64,000 nucleotides of DNA from CAUZWH01 sp965224275 (GTDB lineage: Bacteria; Pseudomonadota; Alphaproteobacteria; SHVV01). Shown piece by piece: positions 25,053 through 33,091 of this stretch. Under the pieces are notes generated by a model, which saw only the letters and a program-made list of their open reading frames with translations, was not told the origin of the DNA and did no database searches. The stretch spans positions 434,001-498,000 of the forward strand of contig CBDCYR010000015.1 of assembly GCA_965224275.1 (NCBI GenBank), written 5' to 3'. Position numbers and translations under genes: made by a program. Numbering within the stretch: position 1 is the first letter of the stretch; each line of letters begins with the position of its first letter.

Positions 25053-25964
25053 TCAGGCCACGATTTTTTTTACGCGTGCTTCACGCACCGCGATATATAG
25101 CCCGGCGCCGACCACTAAAACGGCGCCGGCGATCGTTGATGCGTCCGGGATGTGGCGCCAAATCAGAAATCCGAACAGCACTGCCCATACCAGGCCGAGA
25201 TAACGAAATGTCGATAGTAGCCCGGCCTCGGCTTAGCGAAATGCTTCGATGAGAAAGAAGTGTGCAGCGCAGTAAAACAGCGAAATAAGGACCAGAAGAG
25301 CAATTTCACGCGAGGTTAATGCGATCCAACCGCCGAAGGGAGCCGTTGCCAGACCGGCCGCTGCAACCGCCGCGGTCGTAAAAAACAAGATCGCAATCGA
25401 GCTATCGCGGGCACTTAAACGCCGGGTAATCACATCGCGCAAGGATCCCGAAAGAGCCGCACCCGCCGGCAGCAGCGCCACCCAATAGACGCCCTCACCG
25501 CTCGGCCGAAGCATGATGATCACGCCGCCGAATCCCAATAATACGGCCGTCCAGCGGCGCCAACCAACGCGCTCGCCCAACACCGGTACAGCCAGTGCGG
25601 TCAACATGATCGGCCCCACAAAGGACACCGCGATTGCATCGGCCAACGGCATTAGGCGCAAACCGCCTATGAATAGAAACGTGCTGGTGATCATTAACAC
25701 CGCCCGTGCGAGGTTTCCCCGAACGTGAACGATCCGTCCCTCCCGCCAGCCATAGCGCCATACAATCAGCAGTGCCAGCAGCAGCGTTGCCATTGCCCCT
25801 CTGACACCGATCAACTCGCCCAACGGTACGGTCTCCGACACCGACTTGACGGCAGCATCGTGTGCTGTGAGGAGCAATCCACTCAAAATAATTGATGCAA
25901 CGCCGCGCCGGGGTACGTTCTCGAGCGCGCGCACAAGTCCCTTCGGATGATACGTTTCCGTCAT
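25053..25964 (-). pseudogene. EamA/DMT transporter with internal TAA stop
   Basis: From the ATG at 25964 the frame encodes nine EamA helices (LIGVRGAMATLLLALLIVWR, LMPLADAIAVSFVGPIM, DVITRRLSARDSS) and then meets TAA at codon 244 (25233-25235), after FFLIEAFR. Beyond it the same frame continues for 59 codons with a perfect tenth-helix ending (TFRYLGLVWAVLFGFLIW, then GAVLVVGAGLYIAVRE), stopping at 25053. Family members have Tyr at the stop position (AFRYAE), so a TAY-to-TAA change explains it. Full length would be 303 residues. The truncated protein lacks the last helix and is probably inactive. Confidence 0.85.
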
Positions 25965-25995
25965 CCGCTAGGGCTCGAGCTTAATCAGGCGTCGC

Positions 25996-26376
25996 CTAAA
26001 CGGCGCGGTTTCCGGCGTGGGACGACGTAATGGTTATGGCGCAAGCATCCGGGCCGGTCACGACAAACGAATCATGGATTCGCCCACGCGAGATCTCGGT
26101 CGCCGCAAATCCATCGTTCACATAATCGGCGCGGGCGATATCGATGTCGTCGACCATAAGATCGAATGGCGCCTTACGGCCGGCTTCGATCGCAATGTCG
26201 ATCCGCCGCAATACCAAGTGCGTCCCACCACGTAGTTCTAAAACCGCAATCGATTCGGTTTGATGAATAGGGCGCATACCAAGCCGCACAAACGAATCGG
26301 CGGCCTCGCCAATGCTTGATACGTCGATCGAAACATGCCCCACCGCCACCGGCGGTCGTTGATCGTCTTGGCTCAT
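25996..26376 (-). CDS. Small VOC-fold-like protein
   Basis: A 126-residue protein with a VOC-like strand pattern: VGHVSIDVSSIGEAADSFVRL, a central RGGTHLVLRR strand, FDLMVDDID and HDSFVVTGPDACAITI. Only the first His (about residue 14) and a His in the final third are candidate ligands, so metal binding is uncertain. It is divergent from the pentapeptide-repeat gene and 31 bp downstream of the EamA pseudogene start. Function unknown. Confidence 0.6.
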   Translation of the reverse strand: MSQDDQRPPVAVGHVSIDVSSIGEAADSFVRLGMRPIHQTESIAVLELRGGTHLVLRRIDIAIEAGRKAPFDLMVDDIDIARADYVNDGFAATEISRGRIHDSFVVTGPDACAITITSSHAGNRAV

Positions 26377-26525
26377 GGTGACCTCGTCGCTATCTAAAAC
26401 AGAAGACCCAATATAGCGTGTTTCTCCGACTGGAGTATTTTCAAGACCCTGTAACGCTCATCACACGCTGCGCTTGTCTTCTGTGATACACTTCGTTTGT
26501 TTTAGTAGGCTATTTCAAGATTCAG

Positions 26526-27830
26526 ATGTCTGAAACACCGCGTAGACGCGTCGACCAACGCGAATTAGATGCCGTTATCGTGGCGCACGAAGCGTATTTG
26601 AAGGCGCCCGGGCGGTCGGATCCGGCAAAACTATCGTTTTTCGATCTATCCGGACTTCGGTTCGACGGCCACAATCTATCCGAAGCTGATTTCGCGGGGT
26701 CCAGCCTCGAGTTCGCGAGCCTTCGTCGATCGCAACTGACGGCAGCGAGTTTCTTTGCCGCCGATTTACGAATGGCGAACTTCAAGGGCTCCGACCTGAC
26801 CGGCGCAGATCTCAGGGGCGCCTGCTTGCGCGGCGCCGTCCTCACCGACGCTATCCTCGAAAACGCAGACCTAAGCGGCGGATCGTTGATGCGTCACGGC
26901 GGTGGCTCGCTGGGTGCAAAATCGGTCGACCTAAGCGGCATCGTTGGAGAGGGCGCTAATCTGACGGGCGCCAAGCTTCCCCGCGCGACCCTGATACGGG
27001 CAGAACTGCCGACCGCCAATCTCAGTAGAGTTCAACTGACCGGAGCCGACTTCAGCGAAGCAAATATTGCCGGAGCAAACCTGGAGGGTGCCGATCTTTC
27101 CGGTTGCAATCTCACCGACGCCAACCTTCAGGGCGCCTTGCTCGCCAACGTCTTATGGCGTGATGCCAAATTGGCGGGAGCGGATCTTCGCGGTGCCCAG
27201 CTTGATCCCCAGGCACTCAAGCAGGCCGATTTTAGTGGTGCGCTCGTGCTTCGAACAATCGAAGCATTAGGCATGACCCTCGACGAAATCTTGACGGCGC
27301 ATGCGCAATGGGCAGCGACCAACGGAAAAGAAGGCAAGCAGGCGTTGCTCGCCTGCGTCGATTTCAATGGCAAAGATTTCAAAGGTGTCGTGCTTCCAGC
27401 TGCAATTCTGGAGAGCTGCATGATGAAGTCAGCCGACTTCTCGGAAGCCTCGCTCGCCATGGCAGATCTTTCGAAAGCCGATTGTCGCGAATCCCGCTTC
27501 ACAAAGGCCGACCTGCGTGGTGCCAATCTGAGCGACTGTGTATTTGATGACGCAGACCTTCAGGGCGCACACATCGAAGGTCTCGATATCCAAGGTTCGG
27601 TGCAACAACAACGAACCGCCCGGTTAACCAGTGCGACTTTCGTCCGCGCCGACTTACGCGGCGCGTCCCTGCGCACCGCCAACCTCCTGGACGCGGATTT
27701 TTCGGGCGCTGATTTGCGTCAGACCGACTTCAGAGATTGCGAGCTTAAAAACACGATCTTTAGCGGTGCCAACATTGAAGGCGCGCAGTTCGGCGGTGCC
27801 AACTTGGCGAGCGCCGTCGGCATCGGTTAA
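26526..27830 (+). CDS. Pentapeptide repeat protein
   Basis: 434 residues, nearly all in tandem A(D/N)LXX repeats, forming two right-handed quadrilateral beta-helices (about residues 40-235 and 272-432) joined by a short helical insert (residues 238-270, MTLDEILTAHAQWAAT). The first 35 residues are not repetitive. No transmembrane segment or enzymatic domain is evident. Cytoplasmic proteins of this kind can mimic DNA or act as scaffolds; a gyrase-protecting role cannot be assumed. Convergent with the Crp/Fnr gene 24 bp away. Confidence 0.92.
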   Translation: MSETPRRRVDQRELDAVIVAHEAYLKAPGRSDPAKLSFFDLSGLRFDGHNLSEADFAGSSLEFASLRRSQLTAASFFAADLRMANFKGSDLTGADLRGACLRGAVLTDAILENADLSGGSLMRHGGGSLGAKSVDLSGIVGEGANLTGAKLPRATLIRAELPTANLSRVQLTGADFSEANIAGANLEGADLSGCNLTDANLQGALLANVLWRDAKLAGADLRGAQLDPQALKQADFSGALVLRTIEALGMTLDEILTAHAQWAATNGKEGKQALLACVDFNGKDFKGVVLPAAILESCMMKSADFSEASLAMADLSKADCRESRFTKADLRGANLSDCVFDDADLQGAHIEGLDIQGSVQQQRTARLTSATFVRADLRGASLRTANLLDADFSGADLRQTDFRDCELKNTIFSGANIEGAQFGGANLASAVGIG

Positions 27831-27854
27831 GCCCGTAGCCGCTTCGCGCGACGA

Positions 27855-28559
27855 TTAGAGGCCGGCCTCAAGACCGGTTGTATCCGATAGACGCCGTAGC
27901 TTAGCGGGTTCACGGATGTAGAGCGTCTTGCCCTCGCGCAACACGATTCCCGATTGCGACAGTTCGCTGAGAACGCGCGCGACCGTTTCGCGGGTAGTGC
28001 TGGCTAGGCTTGCGATATCGTTATGGCTTGGAATCGGCTCGATCTTCGGGGCCTCGATTTCAACCGAATCAGCACCGGATAGGCGGAGGACTTCGATATA
28101 CACGCGTTGCACCGCGCGTAAAGTGCTGAGATCCATGATTCGATCATCGACAACACGAATGATGCCGCACAACTGGCGCATTACTTTCATGGCAATCGGC
28201 GGACGCTCGAACAGCAAATCGAGAAATGTTTCCGATGAAAGCGAGGCAAGAGTTGTTTCTTCGACCGCGACAATGGCGGCCGTGCGTGGTTGCCCGTCGA
28301 TCGCAGAAATTTCGCCGAAATACGATCCCGAGGTCAGGTTTGCGAAGGCGATCTCCCGCCCCGTGGTCGAAAAATTGACCACACGAACCGTACCGTTCAC
28401 CACAAAAAAGATATCGCGGTTGTCGCTACCCTGATCGATAATTTGCTCGTTGGTGGTGTAGTTGCCCCAGCGACAGCGTGCTTCCAGCACGGCGAGCGCC
28501 TCTGAGGGCAGCCACTCCAACAGTTCTATTTGGGCGAGCGACCTTTTGTTTTCTGTCAT
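27855..28559 (-). CDS. Crp/Fnr family transcriptional regulator
   Basis: 234 residues: a cyclic-nucleotide-binding-type beta-roll (about 15-130, with IIDQGSDNRDIFFVVNGTVRV and the SGSYFGEISAIDGQPRTA pocket), a dimer helix, and a winged-helix domain with HNDIASLASTTRETVARVLSEL as the HTH. The pocket sequence GEISAIDGQPRTA resembles the cAMP phosphate-binding cassette (GE...R[TS]A). There is no FNR-type Cys cluster. A consensus-like TGTGA-N6-TCACT site 122 bp upstream suggests autoregulation. Its closest relative in the window is the regulator at 61654. Confidence 0.92.
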   Translation of the reverse strand: MTENKRSLAQIELLEWLPSEALAVLEARCRWGNYTTNEQIIDQGSDNRDIFFVVNGTVRVVNFSTTGREIAFANLTSGSYFGEISAIDGQPRTAAIVAVEETTLASLSSETFLDLLFERPPIAMKVMRQLCGIIRVVDDRIMDLSTLRAVQRVYIEVLRLSGADSVEIEAPKIEPIPSHNDIASLASTTRETVARVLSELSQSGIVLREGKTLYIREPAKLRRLSDTTGLEAGL

Positions 28560-28680
28560 CTCAACCGGGTACCACGACCACTTTTCGCAGGCAAAGCCCC
28601 GAGGCCGCCCACGATTAGGTACCTATAGTATGACGGGACAATAAATAATCCTACTAAACCAAAGAAAAAAATACCGTTTC

Positions 28681-28696
28681 TGTGACAACCGTCACT
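28681..28696. promoter_or_regulatory. CRP-like palindrome TGTGA-N6-TCACT
   Basis: TGTGACAACCGTCACT differs from the E. coli CRP consensus TGTGA-N6-TCACA only in the last base. It lies in the promoter region of the minus-strand Crp/Fnr gene (start 28559), about 60 bp from the IS1182-like element. Confidence 0.55.
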
Positions 28697-28746
28697 TTCA
28701 AGACTATGCGGTCTTGGTAGGTTCTGTGTCACTGCGACTACAAACT

Positions 28747-30224
28747 TTAACAGCCCGTTGACGAAGTCTTCCCTGGACGAAGTCGGCATGGTCTGATTCT
28801 CTGGTGTCCTGGCCTGAAGGGGGGTTCGCTGATGGCGATGGGACAGCAGAAGGATCGTCAGGGGGACTTGATGGTGAGCTGGTCGGAGATGCCGCGCTCG
28901 CCAGGTCATGTATTTTACGACCGCCTGCAGTTGGTACTGATCGAGGGCGGCTTCGACGGCTTCGCCGAGGCGGTCTGCCAGCCCTATTACGCGGCCAGGA
29001 TGGGGGCGCCTTCGGTGCCACCCGGGCGCTACTTCCGTATGCACCTGGTGGGCTACTTCGAGGGTATCGACTCTGAGCGTGGGCTGGAGTGGCGCTGCTC
29101 GGATTCCCTGTCGCTACGGGAGTTCCTGCTGTTGGAGATGCGGGAACGGGTGCCGGACCATTCCTGGCTGTCACGGACCCGCGCGCGCCTGCCCCATGAA
29201 GTCCACACGGCGGTGTTTGACTGGGTCCTGGCGCTGATCGCCGAGGCGGGTCTGGTGAAGGGCGAGCGCATCGGGGTGGATGCCTCGACCATGGAGGCCA
29301 ACGCGGCGCTGCGCAACATCGTGCGGAGGGACACGGGCGAGGGTTACCGGGGGATGCTGGAGCGCTTGGCCCAGGAGAGCGGTATCGAGACACCCACGGC
29401 TGAGGACCTGGCGCGTCTGGACCGCAAGCGCAAGGGCAAGAAGCTCTCGAACCAGGACTGGGTTTCCAGGAGCGACCCCGAGGCCAAGATCGCCAAGATG
29501 AAGGACGGCACCACGCACCTGGCCTACAAGCCCGAGCACGCGGTGGATCTGGACACCGGCGCGGTGGTGGCGGCGGAGCTGCACCCGGCCGACGAGGGCG
29601 ATACGACAACGCTTCCCAAGACCCTGGCGGCGGCCGAGGCAAACCTCGAGGCGGTGGATGTGGCGCCGACGGCCGAAGATCCGGCCGAATGTGTGACCGA
29701 TAAGGGCTACCACTCACGGTTGGTCTTGAAGGCGCTCGACGACGGCCCCTGGAAGAGCCGGATCTCCGAGCCCAAGCAGAAGGGTTTTGCGCGCTGGCAC
29801 GGAGATGATGCGGCTCGCCGGGCGGTCACCAACAACCGGACCCGGCTGTTATCGGGGGTGGCCAGGGAAGCCTTCAAGCTGCGCGCCGAGATCGTCGAGC
29901 GCTCCTTTGCCCACAACCTCGATCGCGGCGGTATGCGCCGGACCTGGCTTCGGGGCCGCGAGAACGTGCACAAGCGATACCTGCTTCACGTCGCCGGCCA
30001 CAACCTATCGTTGCTGATGCGCCAACTCATCGGCGCCGGCACCCCGAAGGAGGCCGTGGCGGGCGGAATTGGCGCCTTGTTCGTGCTTGTTACGCCCGCT
30101 GGAGCCGTCCTGGTCGTTCAGATCGTCCTCATCGTCTCGGAGGATGGCGAAACCGCCTTCGCCGCGATATGCTTCGCCGTGGCGTGAAACCCGGTCAATG
30201 ACGCCTTTTTCAACGGGCTGTTAA
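28747..30224. mobile_element. IS1182-family insertion sequence (about 1478 bp)
   Basis: The ends carry matching inverted repeats TTAACAGCCCGTTGA (28747-28761 and, reversed, 30210-30224). One long transposase gene fills the interior. I could not identify a convincing target duplication, and the adjacent IS5-like element begins 57 bp further on, so the right side may have been rearranged. Confidence 0.85.
28832..30187 (+). CDS. IS1182-family transposase
   Basis: A 451-residue DDE transposase. The N-terminal block MPRSPGHVFYDRLQLVL with the YFRMHLVGYFEGIDSERGLEW segment, the first Asp in GERIGVDASTMEANAALR, the second Asp in CVTDKGYHSRLVL, and the HDNP-like C terminus (ERSFAHNLDRGGMRRTWLRG) identify the family; the catalytic Glu is in IVERSFAH. 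The last 50 residues become hydrophobic and differ from typical relatives. The frame is intact. Its codon use is more GC-rich than the neighbouring genes, as expected for a mobile gene. Confidence 0.92.
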   Translation: MAMGQQKDRQGDLMVSWSEMPRSPGHVFYDRLQLVLIEGGFDGFAEAVCQPYYAARMGAPSVPPGRYFRMHLVGYFEGIDSERGLEWRCSDSLSLREFLLLEMRERVPDHSWLSRTRARLPHEVHTAVFDWVLALIAEAGLVKGERIGVDASTMEANAALRNIVRRDTGEGYRGMLERLAQESGIETPTAEDLARLDRKRKGKKLSNQDWVSRSDPEAKIAKMKDGTTHLAYKPEHAVDLDTGAVVAAELHPADEGDTTTLPKTLAAAEANLEAVDVAPTAEDPAECVTDKGYHSRLVLKALDDGPWKSRISEPKQKGFARWHGDDAARRAVTNNRTRLLSGVAREAFKLRAEIVERSFAHNLDRGGMRRTWLRGRENVHKRYLLHVAGHNLSLLMRQLIGAGTPKEAVAGGIGALFVLVTPAGAVLVVQIVLIVSEDGETAFAAICFAVA

Positions 30225-30278
30225 GGGGTCTGGATGACTTTCAAAGCGCCGGGCCCTCTTTTTGTGCCCGTATCAAAC

Positions 30279-31129
30279 TTAGAGTCCGACTCGAAACTCT
30301 ATGTTTGATAACAGTACCTTTCGAGCCGCCTTGTGAGGAGTCGGATGTTGGCAAACAAGAATCCATGCCTGTGCGGAGGCGATTGATTTCTCCCAATCCT
30401 TGGCCAGTCGACGGCATCGGTTGAGCCAGGCGAAGGTCCTCTCGACGACCCATCGTCTGGGCAGGAGCTCGAAGCCCTGGGCGGTGTCTGAGCGCTTGAT
30501 GATCTCGAGCTTCCAGCGGCCGATGTCCTCAAGGGCGCCCTCGAGTTTCGGTCCCGCGTAGGCGGCGTCTGGCGAAGAGGGACGCAGCCGGGGGAAGCGA
30601 TGACGGATCGATTTGAGGACCTCGGGCGCGCCGTCGCGGTCCTGGATATCGGCTGCGTGCACGATCAGGCCGACCAGAAGGCCGAGTGTATCGGTGACGA
30701 TGTGACGCTTGCGGCCCTTGATCTTCTTGCCCGCGTCATAGCCCCGAACACCACCGCTTTCCGTGGTTTTCACGCTCTGGCTGTCGATCACCCCGGCGCT
30801 CGGGCCGGCCTCGCGTCCTTCCAGCTCCCGGGCCGCCATGACCAGGTGATGGTTGATGCTCTCCAGCAGGCCGTTGGAGCGCCAGTCGTAGAAATAGCGC
30901 TGGACCGTGGAAGGCGGAGGGAAGTCGTTCGGCAACATCGCCCACTGGCAGCCCGTCGAGGCCATGTACATGACCGCATCCATGACATGGCGCAGGTCCG
31001 TCGTCCTCGGCCGGCCGATCTTCTTGCGCGGCGATGAGCGGCGCGATCAAGCCCACTCTCGATCCGTCAGGTCGCTTGCGTAGCGCCCGCCACGGGCTCA
31101 TAATTCGGGCGAGTGATTTCGGTCCACAT
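30279..31129 (-). pseudogene. IS5-family (IS1031 group) transposase, frameshifted N terminus
   Basis: From 30983 an open frame encodes the C-terminal 234 residues: HVMDAVMYMASTGCQW, STVQRYFYDWR, the first Asp in GVIDSQSVKTTE, KKIKGRKRHIVTDTLG and the Glu block RRWVVERTFAWLNRCRRL. The start MWTEITRP (ATG 31129), the middle piece YASDLTDREWA and the piece LIAPLI lie in different frames with a TGA between, so at least two or three small indels disable the N-terminal domain. The TAA stop codon is supplied by the target duplication TTA outside the element. Confidence 0.85.
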
Positions 31130-31207
31130 GTTGTGCCTTCGTTTGCTTTGACACAACCGAGTAAGCCACAACCGACTGAAATCATCAACTAGTTTCGGGT
31201 TGGCCTC
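30282..31207. mobile_element. IS5-family IS1031-group element (926 bp), degenerate
   Basis: Imperfect terminal inverted repeats pair GAGTCCGACTCGAAACT (30282-30298) with the complement of 31191-31207 (GAGGCCAACCCGAAACT), 14 of 17 matching. A 3-bp duplication TTA flanks both ends (30279-30281 and 31208-31210), as expected for the TNA-targeting IS1031 group. The transposase is frameshifted. Confidence 0.82.
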
Positions 31208-31253
31208 TTAGAGAAAAAGTACAGCTATAAGCTGGTATTCGTGGGACCCATCA

Positions 31254-31664
31254 ATGACGACCGTGTCAGCAACGCGTAGAATCAAGGCGGATGTTGACCT
31301 GATTTGGGGATTCGTCGGTGACTTTGGGCGCTACGCCGAGTGGCATCCAACCGTTATTGAGTGTTCGTTGGAGGACGGCGGGAGACAGCGCCGACTGACT
31401 CTCAACGATGGCTACCAAATCCTCGAGCAATTGGAGCAATGTGACGACGCCGCGCGGGTGGTGGCGTGGCGCGTTTTCGACGGCCAATTGCCTATGGCTG
31501 GTTTTCGCGGCCGGATTGAAGTGACGGCGACCGAAACCGCGTGCACGGTTGTTTGGAGCGCGGATTTTACGCCGATTGGCCCCGAGTCGATGATCGTACC
31601 GATTGTCGAAGAGTCGTTTAATCGCGGGCTCGATGGTCTGATACGTGCAATTGAGAAAAGCTAA
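31254..31664 (+). CDS. SRPBCC (START-like) family protein
   Basis: 136 residues with the helix-grip pattern of polyketide cyclase/dehydrase-like proteins: a first strand TTVSATRRIKADVDLIWGFV, the DFGRYAEWHPTV turn, alternating strands (RQRRLTLNDGYQILEQLE) and a long C-terminal helix (IVEESFNRGLDGLIRAI). These proteins bind hydrophobic ligands in a cavity. It is 44 bp downstream of the IS5-like element and 16 bp before the ABM protein, with which it probably forms an operon. Confidence 0.82.
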   Translation: MTTVSATRRIKADVDLIWGFVGDFGRYAEWHPTVIECSLEDGGRQRRLTLNDGYQILEQLEQCDDAARVVAWRVFDGQLPMAGFRGRIEVTATETACTVVWSADFTPIGPESMIVPIVEESFNRGLDGLIRAIEKS

Positions 31665-31680
31665 CTGGGGGATTGAGGAG

Positions 31681-31968
31681 ATGGGTGATTTGGTTGCGAT
31701 CGTCGAGCTCGAGGTTACCGGAGGGACGCGCGAGGACGTTGCCGACCTGCTCTATTGGCACGCCGGAGAGTCGCGCAAAGAGAGTGGGTGCCTTCACTTC
31801 GATGTCGTCCTTGATCGCGACGATTCGAACAAAATTCACCTCTACGAAGTGTGGACCAATCAGGCTGCTCTCGATGCCCACGTCGAATCGCCACATCGCA
31901 AGCGGGTGGGTGAGGAATTAAAGGATAAGTATCGTCAAGTCGGGGTGACATGGTGCGAACGGCGCTAA
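31681..31968 (+). CDS. Antibiotic biosynthesis monooxygenase (ABM) domain protein
   Basis: 95 residues, one dimeric alpha/beta ABM domain: LVAIVELEV, then GESRKESGCLHFDVVLDRDD and IHLYEVWTNQAALDAHVESPH, the signature of YgiN-like quinol monooxygenases and small quinone-modifying enzymes. The start at 31681 has GAGGAG directly upstream; an in-frame GTG 12 codons earlier overlaps the SRPBCC stop and is less likely. It may act on a quinone or polyaromatic substrate together with the SRPBCC partner. Confidence 0.82.
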   Translation: MGDLVAIVELEVTGGTREDVADLLYWHAGESRKESGCLHFDVVLDRDDSNKIHLYEVWTNQAALDAHVESPHRKRVGEELKDKYRQVGVTWCERR

Positions 31969-32012
31969 CAGTTCATTGAAACTGATCCGGAGCGAGCCTT
32001 GCACCTGACGGT

Positions 32013-33074
32013 CTACATCAATCTTGGCAGTATCTCGCGGCCGACCGTGTTGATCATCTCGTAGCGTTCCTCGTCATCACCGCCAGTACGTTCGCCGCGG
32101 CCCCAGGCAAAAAAGATCCATTGTTTCATGTCGAGCGTGTTGCCGAGTTCGTTGAGGCGACCGACCACATCATCGACGGTGCCGAATAACCTTGGCGATC
32201 GTGACAACAGCCAATCGTGAATCCCAAGCTCCTTCGCCCGCGCAGCGACGGTCTCGTCACGGTTACCGATCCGGTAGACCGCACTGAGGCTGTGGGTATC
32301 TGCATTGAGCTGTTTGAGTTTTTCCTTGTACTCGTCAGGGATACCCTTGCCGTCCATGCTGCCCATGGTGAGCCAGCTTGGTAGCCAGCCGACACTCCGG
32401 TCGGCCGCCGCCTGATAGGTTTCATCGAACACGATGTGGGCGTTCCACCATACATCGAAGGTATCAGGATCTTTGCCAACCGCGCGTCGTCCCTCATCAA
32501 TAATGCTTCGCGTATAGGCAATGTCCTCAGGTGCAAAGCCCATGTGGACGACCGCGCCGTCGGCCACCTCCGCCGCCATGCGCAAAATCTTGGGGCCTGA
32601 GCACATCACATAGGTCGGCAGGTCAAACGGTTCGAAATAGGCCCAACGTGGTTTGAACGAGTGACCGTCCCAGGTAATCTCCTCGCCCGCACATAGTCCC
32701 TTTACGGCGATGATGTAGTCGCGCAGGGCAGCGAGTTTGGCGGGTTTGCGACCCATCGACCACATTGCCGAGTCGCCCGTCGCAATACCCATCATCAAGC
32801 GGCCCGGCGCCAACTCTTCAAGTGCCACGAAAGCACCGGCGGTAACGGTTGGGTGTCGGGTAACCGGATTGGTCGCGTAGGTCATGATCTTTGCCCGCGA
32901 TGTACTTAGCGCGCAGGCGGTTAGGCTAACGTAGATTTCGCGCATCAGGTTCTGAGAATCAGCAGCGCCAATGACGTGAAGGCCGGCGTCTTCACATGCC
33001 TTCCAAAGATCGACCGCACGTTTTACCGATCCGTGGGCGATCATCACGCTGAGCTTCCAGTCGCTGTTTGCCAT
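32013..33074 (-). CDS. LLM class flavin-dependent oxidoreductase
   Basis: A 353-residue luciferase-like TIM barrel. Seen: KLSVMIAHGSVKRAVDLWKACEDAGLHVIGAAD as strand 1/helix 1, SRAKIMTYATNPVTRHPTVTA, LAPGRLMMGIATGDSAMWSMGRKP (the flavin phosphate-binding region) and the C-terminal helix MINTVGREILPRLM. It is the last gene of a minus-strand unit with an oligopeptide-type importer (17 bp gap). Whether it uses FMNH2 or F420 is not decided by the sequence. A decayed paralogue tail lies at 38318-38435, on the other side of the importer. Confidence 0.86.
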   Translation of the reverse strand: MANSDWKLSVMIAHGSVKRAVDLWKACEDAGLHVIGAADSQNLMREIYVSLTACALSTSRAKIMTYATNPVTRHPTVTAGAFVALEELAPGRLMMGIATGDSAMWSMGRKPAKLAALRDYIIAVKGLCAGEEITWDGHSFKPRWAYFEPFDLPTYVMCSGPKILRMAAEVADGAVVHMGFAPEDIAYTRSIIDEGRRAVGKDPDTFDVWWNAHIVFDETYQAAADRSVGWLPSWLTMGSMDGKGIPDEYKEKLKQLNADTHSLSAVYRIGNRDETVAARAKELGIHDWLLSRSPRLFGTVDDVVGRLNELGNTLDMKQWIFFAWGRGERTGGDDEERYEMINTVGREILPRLM

Positions 33075-33091
33075 AACGGCCTGTTCCTCGA

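Noticed and set aside
26526..27830. Qnr-like gyrase-protection function for the pentapeptide protein
   Set aside because: The length, two blocks and insert differ from the 200-residue Qnr proteins, so only the fold is claimed.
28704..29717. 337-residue minus-strand ORF
   Set aside because: Antisense to the IS1182 transposase, with the proline/serine bias of GC-rich shadows.
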